A program made the translations under genes and the position numbers. From the NCBI GenBank assembly GCA_019423835.1, contig JAHZAR010000005.1:64203-71351 (forward strand): a DNA stretch of 7,149 nucleotides. The letters are read 5' to 3'. This DNA comes from Clostridiales bacterium. Lineage in GTDB: Bacteria; Bacillota; Clostridia; Lachnospirales; Lachnospiraceae. Below are positions 1-4,492 of this stretch, piece after piece. Below the pieces are notes generated by a model. It searched no databases and was not told the DNA's origin. It worked only from the letters and a program-made list of their open reading frames with translations. Within the stretch, counting starts at the first letter, position 1. Each line of letters begins with the position of its first letter.

Positions 1-130
1 CATGGCCCTGATCCGGTATGACAGGCGCTCAGAGGGGAAGCAGGCAGACAATGGGATAGAAAAGCTGCTGGATGAATACTTTGACGATGAGCGGATGGAG
101 CGTATTTATCCCAACGCACTTGCAAGGTAG
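1..130 (+). CDS. C-terminal end of an unrecognised protein (partial, 5' end outside window)
   Basis: An open frame whose first whole codon is at base 2 runs 42 codons to TAG at 128-130. The peptide is hydrophilic and highly charged, with the tail IEKLLDEYFDDERMERIYPNALAR, and has no membrane segment. An ATG falls at base 2, but the window begins there, so it cannot be told whether this is the real start or an internal Met; an internal position is more likely. I do not recognise the family from this tail. It is followed by an 89-nt gap carrying its own promoter, so the downstream ABC genes need not depend on this gene's transcript, although no terminator hairpin is visible between them. It could belong functionally with the transporter, but nothing in the tail shows that. 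Confidence 0.6.
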   Translation, partial: MALIRYDRRSEGKQADNGIEKLLDEYFDDERMERIYPNALAR

Positions 131-154
131 AAACAGGCTTTCCATCCGTGCTTT

Positions 155-184
155 TTCACCTCTCAAAAAATTTTTCCATATAAT
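155..184 (+). promoter_or_regulatory. Putative sigma-70-type promoter of the ABC transporter operon
   Basis: A perfect -10 hexamer TATAAT lies at 179-184. A 4/6 match to the -35 box, TTCACC, lies at 155-160, with an 18-bp spacer that includes A and T runs. Transcription would start near 191, giving a leader of about 30 nt before the ATPase start at 220. The promoter separates the ATPase gene from the partial upstream gene. It is inferred from sequence match only. Confidence 0.6.
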
Positions 185-197
185 AAACCAACAATTG

Positions 198-207
198 CAA
201 TGCATTG
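198..207. promoter_or_regulatory. 10-bp perfect palindrome next to the ATPase ribosome binding site
   Basis: CAATGCATTG at 198-207 equals its own reverse complement. It sits just downstream of the predicted transcription start and ends at the first G of the ribosome binding site GGGAGGA (207-213) of the ATPase gene. The position would suit a repressor operator or a weak mRNA fold over the ribosome binding site. A palindrome this short can arise by chance, and no regulator gene is in view. Confidence 0.25.
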
Positions 208-219
208 GGAGGAATATAA

Positions 220-1005
220 ATGATTTCCAAGCTGGAAGTCACAGGGCTCAGCTATTCCTATCACTCTATGGATGGAGAAACGCAGGCCCTTTCAGATATA
301 TCCTTTCAGGTTGAGGAAGGGGAGTTCATCGCTGTAGTAGGGCCGTCAGGCTGCGGAAAATCCACTCTTCTCTCCATTATCTGCGGCCTGATTAAGCCGG
401 ATCAGGGAACCGTGCGGATTGACGGAGAGCCGGTGGAGGGGACCAGCCAGAAGCTCGGGTATATGCTCCAGAAAGATCATCTGTTTGAGTGGAGAAGCAT
501 CTTTTCCAATGCTTCCCTGGGGCTGGAAATACAGAAAAACCTGGATGAAGAGCACAGGGCGCTTGTCTTAAAGCTTCTGTCAGATTACGGCCTCCTGCAG
601 TTTAAGGATGCCAGGCCGTCGGAGCTGTCCGGCGGAATGCGCCAGAGGGCGGCGTTAATCAGGACACTGGCTCTGGAACCGGAGATTTTACTGCTGGATG
701 AGCCCTTTTCTGCTCTCGACTATCAGACAAGACTGGCTGTCTGTGACGATATCAGCTCTATCATCCGGGGAACCCAAAAGACGGCTGTGTTAATCACACA
801 CGATCTGTCGGAGGCGGTCAGCGTGGCAGACCGGATTATTATTCTGTCAAAACGGCCGGGAAGAATTAAGGCCATCCTTCCTGTGAAGTTTTCCCAGCCG
901 GGATTAAGCCCGCTGAGCCGGCGCAATGCTCCTGAGTTTTCCGGATACTTTAATCAGGTGTGGAATATTCTCGAGAACAGGGAGGCGTCTCATGAACAGG
1001 TATGA
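220..1005 (+). CDS. ABC transporter ATP-binding protein, SsuB/TauB/ThiZ-like (NitT/TauT family)
   Basis: This 261-residue cytoplasmic ATPase would power import by the permease encoded next to it. All nucleotide-binding motifs are intact: Walker A GPSGCGKST (41-49), Q-loop Gln84, signature LSGGMRQR (136-143), Walker B ILLLDEP (156-162) with catalytic Glu161, D-loop SALD (164-167) and H-loop His194 in LITHDLSEAV. The phrases DEPFSALDYQTR and LSKRPGRI are characteristic of importers for sulfonates, taurine, nitrate and thiamine-precursor pyrimidines, and about 260 residues is the usual length. ATG at 220 is supported by GGGAGGA at 207-213. The last 14 nt overlap the permease start, so the two are cotranscribed and probably translationally coupled. 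The substrate cannot be fixed from the ATPase, and no substrate-binding protein gene is in the window. Confidence 0.95.
   Translation: MISKLEVTGLSYSYHSMDGETQALSDISFQVEEGEFIAVVGPSGCGKSTLLSIICGLIKPDQGTVRIDGEPVEGTSQKLGYMLQKDHLFEWRSIFSNASLGLEIQKNLDEEHRALVLKLLSDYGLLQFKDARPSELSGGMRQRAALIRTLALEPEILLLDEPFSALDYQTRLAVCDDISSIIRGTQKTAVLITHDLSEAVSVADRIIILSKRPGRIKAILPVKFSQPGLSPLSRRNAPEFSGYFNQVWNILENREASHEQV
980..985 (+). promoter_or_regulatory. Ribosome binding site that sets the permease start
   Basis: GGGAGG at 980-985 lies 6 nt before ATG 992, inside the 3' end of the ATPase gene. The longer in-frame alternative at 926 is a TTG lying wholly inside the ATPase coding sequence. It would add 22 residues unlike a permease N-terminus, so 992 is preferred. 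Confidence 0.7.
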
Positions 1006-1792
1006 AAAGCATGAAACTCTGGCCCAGCAGGCTTTTGTGGCAGGACAGAAGCGATACAGGAGAAGGATAGCGGCAGGTCGCTTCCTGCTCCTTTTTCTTC
1101 TTCTGGCACTCTGGGAAATCAGCGCCGACACAGGTCTGTTAAATGATTTTATCTTCAGCTCCCCGTCCCGGATGCTGTCCTGTTTCATCTCCATGACAGC
1201 GGACGGGAGCATATTTGTCCATATAGGAGTGACACTGTTCGAAACCCTTGTCAGCTTTGGTCTGGTGGTGCTTTTAGGGATTTCCGGGGCCATGCTCCTG
1301 TGGGCCAGCCGTACGGTTTCCGATCTGCTGGAACCGTACCTGGTGATGTTAAACAGCCTCCCGAAATCGGCGCTGGCCCCAATCCTTATTGTGTGGCTGG
1401 GAAACAATATGAACACAATTATCGTAGCTGCTGTTTCAGTGGCCGTATTCGGTTCCATCCTGACGCTGCACAATGGTTTTTCTACGATGGATCCGGAACA
1501 GATCAAGCTGATCTATTCTCTGGGAGGGACGAAGAAGGATGTGCTGAAAAAAGTGCTTCTCCCCGGTTCCCTGCCTCTGATTATCAGCAATATGAAGGTG
1601 AATGTGGGACTGTGTCTGGTGGGAGTCATCATCGGCGAGTTCCTGGCGGCTGACAGGGGACTTGGATATCTGATTATCTACGGCAGCCAGGTGTTCAAAA
1701 TGGATATGGTTGTCATGAGTATTGTAATTCTGTGCTTTATGTCGGCTCTGCTGTATCAGGGTATTGCGGTTCTGGAGAAAAAAATCAGGTGA
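992..1792 (+). CDS. ABC transporter permease, SsuC/TauC/ThiX-like (binding-protein-dependent, NitT/TauT family)
   Basis: A 266-residue integral membrane protein forms the translocation path for the ATPase encoded just upstream. A basic cytoplasmic N-terminus (RYRRR, 21-25) leads into about six hydrophobic segments near 28-44, 82-105, 117-137, 142-163, 203-224 and 238-260, the usual topology of this family. The EAA coupling loop that docks on the ATPase is at about 169-197 and reads IYSLGGTKKDVLKKVLLPGS, with the conserved Gly178-Gly179. The phrase GEFLAADRGLGYLI (215-228) is also typical of BPD_transp_1 permeases. Start 992 is chosen from GGGAGG at 980-985. The gene overlaps the ATPase by 14 nt. 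No Rho-independent terminator with a U-run is visible after its TGA. Family membership is secure; substrate is unknown. Confidence 0.93.
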   Translation: MNRYEKHETLAQQAFVAGQKRYRRRIAAGRFLLLFLLLALWEISADTGLLNDFIFSSPSRMLSCFISMTADGSIFVHIGVTLFETLVSFGLVVLLGISGAMLLWASRTVSDLLEPYLVMLNSLPKSALAPILIVWLGNNMNTIIVAAVSVAVFGSILTLHNGFSTMDPEQIKLIYSLGGTKKDVLKKVLLPGSLPLIISNMKVNVGLCLVGVIIGEFLAADRGLGYLIIYGSQVFKMDMVVMSIVILCFMSALLYQGIAVLEKKIR

Positions 1793-1928
1793 CAGAGGTT
1801 CTTCAGATTCACTGCAGAAGGGCAGCGCTCAGAAAAAATGTCACCGCTCATACAGAGCCGGGATGAAATCAGATGAAACGGGTGGAAAGACAGATAGGTT
1901 CTTGTCATTCCTGAAAAAAGGAATTATA

Positions 1929-1979
1929 ATGAAAATCAGAAGAAAACAGCCCGGACTGGGCAGAAGGGCTGCTGCATGA
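1929..1979 (+). pseudogene. Short orphan frame (16 aa) with a plausible start; possible remnant of a lost substrate-binding protein
   Basis: ATG at 1929 is preceded by AAAGGA (1917-1922) and opens the peptide MKIRRKQPGLGRRAAA before TGA at 1977-1979. The ribosome binding site partly lies in a 6-bp hairpin (ATTCCT at 1907-1912 with AGGAAT at 1919-1924). The Met-Lys plus basic-residue opening resembles the n-region of a secretion signal, and the position after ATPase and permease is where this family often keeps its binding-protein gene. However, no hydrophobic core follows in any frame, and no later part of the gap resembles such a protein. It could equally be a leader peptide or chance. Confidence 0.15.
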
Positions 1980-2041
1980 GTCAGACGCCGGTAGATTGAT
2001 GTGCTTCAGGCTGCGCGTGATTGGATTCCCTGAGCGGGGCA

Positions 2042-2073
2042 GCTGTGCTTTTCTGGTTCAAATGCCAGACAGC
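2042..2073 (+). other. Bulged hairpin in the permease-nitrilase gap
   Basis: TCTGG (2052-2056) pairs with CCAGA (2065-2069) around an 8-nt loop, and GCTG (2042-2045) pairs with CAGC (2070-2073) outside a 6-nt one-sided bulge. It has no U-run after it, so it is not an intrinsic terminator. The loop TTCAAATG superficially recalls a tRNA T-loop, but no tRNA can be folded around it. Function unknown. Confidence 0.25.
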
Positions 2074-2251
2074 AGGCTTGGAAGATGTCCTCAATATATC
2101 CGGCCACAGGATGATGCAGCGGCCTTTTCAGTTTTCGGAAAACCCCTGCGGATTTTCGGCAGACAGAAAAGTGCCCGGCGGGGATGGACAGAGATTTCCC
2201 GGACGGAACGGGAGCTGCTGCGGCAGAGAAGATCTGAAGACTTATGTATCC

Positions 2252-2265
2252 CCGCCAGAGGGCGG
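2252..2265 (+). promoter_or_regulatory. Small GC hairpin upstream of the nitrilase ribosome binding site
   Basis: CCGCC (2252-2256) and GGCGG (2261-2265) form a 5-bp all-GC stem with loop AGAG. It ends 13 nt before the ribosome binding site GAGGAG (2279-2284). No U-run follows, so a role as an intrinsic terminator is unlikely. It may stabilise the mRNA 5' region or simply be chance. Confidence 0.25.
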
Positions 2266-2278
2266 CAGAACAGGAAAA

Positions 2279-2284
2279 GAGGAG
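2279..2284 (+). promoter_or_regulatory. Ribosome binding site that sets the nitrilase start
   Basis: GAGGAG at 2279-2284 stands 7 nt before ATG 2292. An upstream in-frame ATG at 2244 would add 16 residues rich in Arg, Gln and Glu that are not part of the family fold, and it has no comparable ribosome binding site. The protein therefore most likely starts MKQIRKYEAALIQM. Confidence 0.75.
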
Positions 2285-2291
2285 AACAGCA

Positions 2292-3149
2292 ATGAAACAG
2301 ATCAGAAAATATGAGGCGGCCCTCATCCAGATGGATACGCAGAATGACAAGGGAGAGAATCTCAGAAAGGCCAGCCGGTTTATAGAGGAGGCCGCTGCTC
2401 ACGGGGCAAGGCTTATCTGCTTTCCTGAGGTGATGAACCTGATTGGAAAGAATATCGGAGAGGGAGGAGGCAGGGAGGAAATACCCGGATACACCTCAGA
2501 GATTCTGCGGGAGGAGGCAAAAAAACACGGGGTTTATATCCATGCAGGCAGCATCACAGAGCAGGTGCCCGGGCAGAAGAGATCCAGAAATCTGAGCTTT
2601 CTCATCAATCCGAGCGGAGAGATTCTTGCAGGCTACCGGAAACTTCATATGTTTGACATCACTCTCTCCGACGGAACTCCGTTCCGGGAGTCAGATCGGG
2701 TTCAGGGAGGGGAGGAGATTGTCACGGTTGAGACAGAGCTTGGCGTGTTTGGCATGTCCGTCTGCTATGATGTGAGGTTTCCGGAGCTCTACCGCCTGAT
2801 GGCTCTTTCCGGGGCTCAGGTGATTTTTGTCCCGTCCAGCTTTACCATGCCTACCGGCAAGGACCACTGGGAGCCGCTTCTCAGAGCCCGGGCCATTGAA
2901 AATGGATGCTATATCATAGCTGCCGGACAGACAGGGACAAAGCCTGCTTATACAGCCTACGGAAACAGTTTGGTGGCAGACCCGTGGGGAACCGTGATTG
3001 CCAGAGCCAGAGATGAGGAATGTATTACCTATGCTCAGATTGATCTGGACTATCTCGATAAGATCAGAGAGCAGCTCCCTTCCCTGGAAAACAGGCGCAC
3101 AGATGTATATGAGGTGATTTATAAAAAAGGCAGTGCAGCATCAGAATAA
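2292..3149 (+). CDS. Carbon-nitrogen hydrolase of the nitrilase superfamily (Nit1/Nit2-like amidase)
   Basis: A 285-residue soluble enzyme expected to hydrolyse a small amide to an acid and ammonia. The Glu-Lys-Cys catalytic triad is complete: Glu46 in FPEVMN, Lys117 in YRKLHMFDI and nucleophile Cys158 in SVCYDVRFPELYR. The stretch TGKDHWEPLLRARAIENGCY (188-207) and GNSLVADPWG (224-233) are further family landmarks. Length is normal for single-domain Nit proteins. The pattern CYDVRFPELY with KLHMFDI points to the branch containing Nit1 (deaminated glutathione amidase) and Nit2 (omega-amidase), rather than to true nitrilases or N-carbamoylputrescine amidases. That placement is inference and the substrate is unproven. 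ATG 2292 is chosen from GAGGAG at 2279. A nitroreductase gene follows 50 nt downstream with no terminator between, so the two probably share a transcript. Confidence 0.93.
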   Translation: MKQIRKYEAALIQMDTQNDKGENLRKASRFIEEAAAHGARLICFPEVMNLIGKNIGEGGGREEIPGYTSEILREEAKKHGVYIHAGSITEQVPGQKRSRNLSFLINPSGEILAGYRKLHMFDITLSDGTPFRESDRVQGGEEIVTVETELGVFGMSVCYDVRFPELYRLMALSGAQVIFVPSSFTMPTGKDHWEPLLRARAIENGCYIIAAGQTGTKPAYTAYGNSLVADPWGTVIARARDEECITYAQIDLDYLDKIREQLPSLENRRTDVYEVIYKKGSAASE

Positions 3150-3199
3150 CAGCCAAAGAAGCAGCGGGAAACCGGAGAAAAGGAGAAGGAGTGACCGAG

Positions 3200-3730
3200 A
3201 TGAACGTACTGGAAGCCATAAAAGAGAGAAAAAGCTACAGGGATGTATTTAAGAAAGAACCTGTGCCGAGAGAGGATTTGAGAGAGATCCTGGAGGCGGG
3301 AACAGCAGCCCCGTCCGGCTGCAATCTGCAGACAACACAGTTTATCGCCGTGGACGAGCCGGAGCTGGTAAGGAAGATCGGCGAAATCTATGGCCGTGAG
3401 TGGGCCATGACGGCGCCGGCAGTCATTCTGGTGCTCACGAAGTACACTATGGCGCCAAGCGGCGTTTCCTACCATATCCAGGACTACAGCGCAGCCGCGG
3501 AAAATATTCTTCTGGCCATCACAGCCAAAGGTTATGCCACTACCTGGATCGAGGGGCAGATTCTGGGGCGGCGCGCAGAGGAGATCGGACGGCTCCTGGG
3601 AGTGCCTGAGGATATGCAGATCGTCCTCTATCTGCCGGTGGGAATCCCGGAAAAGCCGCTGAAATCCGTGGCCAAGCTGCCTTTTGAGAAGAGGGCCTGG
3701 TTCAACCGGTATGGAGCAGATGAGGGCTGA
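3200..3730 (+). CDS. Nitroreductase family protein (FMN-dependent)
   Basis: A 176-residue soluble flavoprotein of the nitroreductase fold, probably a homodimeric NAD(P)H- or ferredoxin-linked reductase. The opening MNVLEAIKERKSYRDVF carries the family's N-terminal Arg-Ser/Lys-Ser-Tyr-Arg FMN-phosphate-binding motif. APSGCNLQTTQFI (37-49) is the conserved Pro-Ser-Gly-x-Asn flavin contact. The segment DYSAAAENILLAITAKGYATTW (95-116) matches the central helix, and LGVPEDMQIVLYLPVGIP (133-150) the late strand. It is at the short end of the family. Start ATG 3200 has AAGGAG at 3186-3191 with 8-nt spacing. An alternative GTG at 3191, with AGGAG at 3181-3185, would add three residues (M-T-E). Natural substrate cannot be told. 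The pairing with the nitrilase hints at shared nitrogen-compound metabolism but does not prove it. Confidence 0.92.
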   Translation: MNVLEAIKERKSYRDVFKKEPVPREDLREILEAGTAAPSGCNLQTTQFIAVDEPELVRKIGEIYGREWAMTAPAVILVLTKYTMAPSGVSYHIQDYSAAAENILLAITAKGYATTWIEGQILGRRAEEIGRLLGVPEDMQIVLYLPVGIPEKPLKSVAKLPFEKRAWFNRYGADEG

Positions 3731-3835
3731 GAGTACTGAAATGAGAGTCAGAACCCGGCAGGAGAGAGGCAGAGGCTTCCGCTGAGAATGGGAGAGCAAA
3801 CATGCAAAATCCCCCAAAAACCCTCGAGGATCCCC

Positions 3836-3864
3836 TTGCACTCCGGCGAAAAAGGTGCTATACT
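3836..3864 (+). promoter_or_regulatory. Sigma-70-type promoter of the rimP-nusA-ylxRQ-infB operon
   Basis: TTGCAC (-35, 3836-3841; 4/6 of TTGACA) and TATACT (-10, 3859-3864; 5/6) are separated by exactly 17 bp. The start would be near 3871, giving a leader of about 130 nt before rimP. The strength fits a housekeeping operon. No intrinsic terminator is visible between the nitroreductase stop (3730) and this promoter, so some read-through from upstream is possible. Confidence 0.75.
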
Positions 3865-3870
3865 TATTGC

Positions 3871-4000
3871 GATAACATAATAGACTGACTAGAAAGAGTG
3901 GACCAAAAGTCCACTCTTTCACTTTGTTGCGCAGGAAACGGAATTGTGTTTCCCGGGCGGCAGAATGCTCTGGCAGGACACAGAGAAAGGCGGTGTTTGA
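3871..4000 (+). promoter_or_regulatory. Structured 5' leader of the rimP operon, three successive hairpins
   Basis: From the predicted transcription start the leader holds three stem-loops. The first is 12 bp at 3892-3920 with loop CAAAA. The second is 6 bp, GGAAAC (3934-3939) with GTTTCC (3948-3953), with an 8-nt loop. The third is 5 bp, CTCTG (3968-3972) with CAGAG (3981-3985), with an 8-nt loop, ending directly at the AAAGG (3986-3990) that serves rimP. In Bacillus subtilis the equivalent operon leader carries a terminator through which NusA represses its own synthesis. The arrangement here suggests the same, with the first hairpin as attenuator. The regulatory role is inference; the base pairing is directly seen. 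Confidence 0.55.
3892..3928 (+). terminator. Putative NusA-responsive attenuator (12-bp hairpin with interrupted U-tract)
   Basis: GAAAGAGTGGAC (3892-3903) pairs perfectly with GTCCACTCTTTC (3909-3920) around loop CAAAA. Taking the core stem as GAGTGGAC/GTCCACTC, the 3' flank TTTCACTTTGTT (3917-3928) is a U-tract broken by C, A and G. An imperfect U-tract is what is expected of terminators that need NusA, and the hairpin lies about 20 nt after the predicted start in the leader of nusA's own operon. Confidence 0.5.
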
Positions 4001-4468
4001 ATGGCAAAAAGAGAAGAATATGAGTCAAAGGTAGAAGCGTGGCTGCTTCCCCTTCTTGAAAAGTACCAATTTGAACTGGTAGATGTGGAGTACGTGCGTG
4101 AAGCCGGACTCTGGTATCTGAGAGCCTATATTGACAAGGAAGGCGGCATCACAGTAGACGACTGTGAGGTGGTGAGCAGGGAGCTGGGCGACTGGCTTGA
4201 CAGGGAGGACTTCATCGCCGACAGCTATATTCTGGAAGTAAGCTCACCGGGACTGGGCCGCCCTCTGAAAAAGGAAAAAGACTTTGCACGCAGCCTGGGA
4301 AAGGATGTGGAGGTAAGGCTTTACCGCCCGATTGAAAGACAGAAGGAATTTACGGGAACCCTGAAAGCATACGATGCAGATACAGTGACACTTTCCATGG
4401 AGAATGAAAGCGAGCTCGTACTTGAGAAATCAGACATTGCGTTAATACGCCTGGCCTTTGATTTTTAA
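4001..4468 (+). CDS. rimP: Ribosome maturation factor RimP
   Basis: A 155-residue cytoplasmic protein that assists maturation of the 30S ribosomal subunit. The N-terminal alpha/beta domain begins near residue 5, with LLEKYQFELVDVEYVREAG (19-36). It includes the family hallmarks WYLRAYIDKEGGITVDDCE (38-56) and YILEVSSPGLGRPLK (76-90). The C-terminal Sm-like beta barrel covers about 97-155, including EFTGTLKAYDADTVTL. Length is typical for the family. ATG 4001 follows an AAAGGCGGTG stretch beginning at 3986. It is the first gene after the operon promoter and structured leader, 24 nt ahead of nusA, so its level probably follows the same leader control. Confidence 0.97.
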   Translation: MAKREEYESKVEAWLLPLLEKYQFELVDVEYVREAGLWYLRAYIDKEGGITVDDCEVVSRELGDWLDREDFIADSYILEVSSPGLGRPLKKEKDFARSLGKDVEVRLYRPIERQKEFTGTLKAYDADTVTLSMENESELVLEKSDIALIRLAFDF

Positions 4469-4473
4469 ACGAT

Positions 4474-4479
4474 AGGAGG
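4474..4479 (+). promoter_or_regulatory. nusA ribosome binding site with long A-rich spacer
   Basis: AGGAGG at 4474-4479 is a full-strength Shine-Dalgarno sequence, but it lies 13 nt from ATG 4493, longer than the usual 5-9 nt. The spacer is almost all A (ATAAAAAAAGAAA). An in-frame TAA in the spacer excludes any earlier start, so 4493 is the only candidate. Confidence 0.65.
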
Positions 4480-4492
4480 ATAAAAAAAGAAA

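Larger units (their letters stand above)
1793..2291 (+). other. 499-nt intergenic region without a convincing gene
   Basis: No frame on either strand gives a recognisable protein. The open stretches, for example 1996-2295 on the + strand and 2006-2350 on the - strand, have Arg/Cys/Pro-rich compositions typical of shadow frames in GC-rich DNA. What can be seen is a 16-residue orphan frame at 1929-1979, a bulged hairpin at 2042-2073, small hairpins at 2146-2162, 2215-2226 and 2252-2265, and the heptamer CGGCAGA three times at 2157, 2221 and 2263. I searched by eye for T-box, TPP, cobalamin, ZTP, c-di-GMP, SRP, RNase P and tRNA signatures and found none. It may be a long nitrilase leader, an eroded gene (a substrate-binding protein would be expected here), or both. 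Confidence 0.5.

Noticed and set aside
926..991. Upstream extension of the permease to TTG 926
   Set aside because: It lies wholly inside the ATPase gene, lacks a ribosome binding site, and adds residues unlike the family's N-terminus, whereas ATG 992 has GGGAGG at good spacing.
904..1506. 200-codon minus-strand frame opposite the permease
   Set aside because: Antisense to a well-supported membrane protein gene, with no family resemblance and no ribosome binding site of note.
2040..2075. tRNA-like T-loop (TTCAAAT) suggesting a tRNA gene
   Set aside because: No 7-bp acceptor stem, D-arm or anticodon arm can be placed around it; the motif forms only a local hairpin.
2245..2270. ZTP (pfl) riboswitch 3' element suggested by CCGCC...GGGC
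   Set aside because: The conserved 5' half of the motif is missing and the hairpin is a simple GC stem with a tetraloop.
1996..2295. 99-codon + strand frame in the permease-nitrilase gap
   Set aside because: TTG start without a ribosome binding site, Arg-rich composition typical of noncoding GC-rich DNA, no domain. It overlaps the nitrilase ribosome binding site.
2006..2350. 114-codon minus-strand frame with a hydrophobic segment resembling a signal peptide
   Set aside because: The hydrophobic part lies opposite the nitrilase start and ribosome binding site. The rest is low in structure, and there is no supporting start signal.
3119..3922. Long minus-strand open frame (267 codons) antisense to the nitroreductase and the rimP promoter
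   Set aside because: It overlaps a clear family gene on the + strand, its composition is Cys/Arg/Leu/Pro-rich with no recognisable motif, and it runs through the promoter and leader hairpin of the rimP operon. It is a shadow frame.
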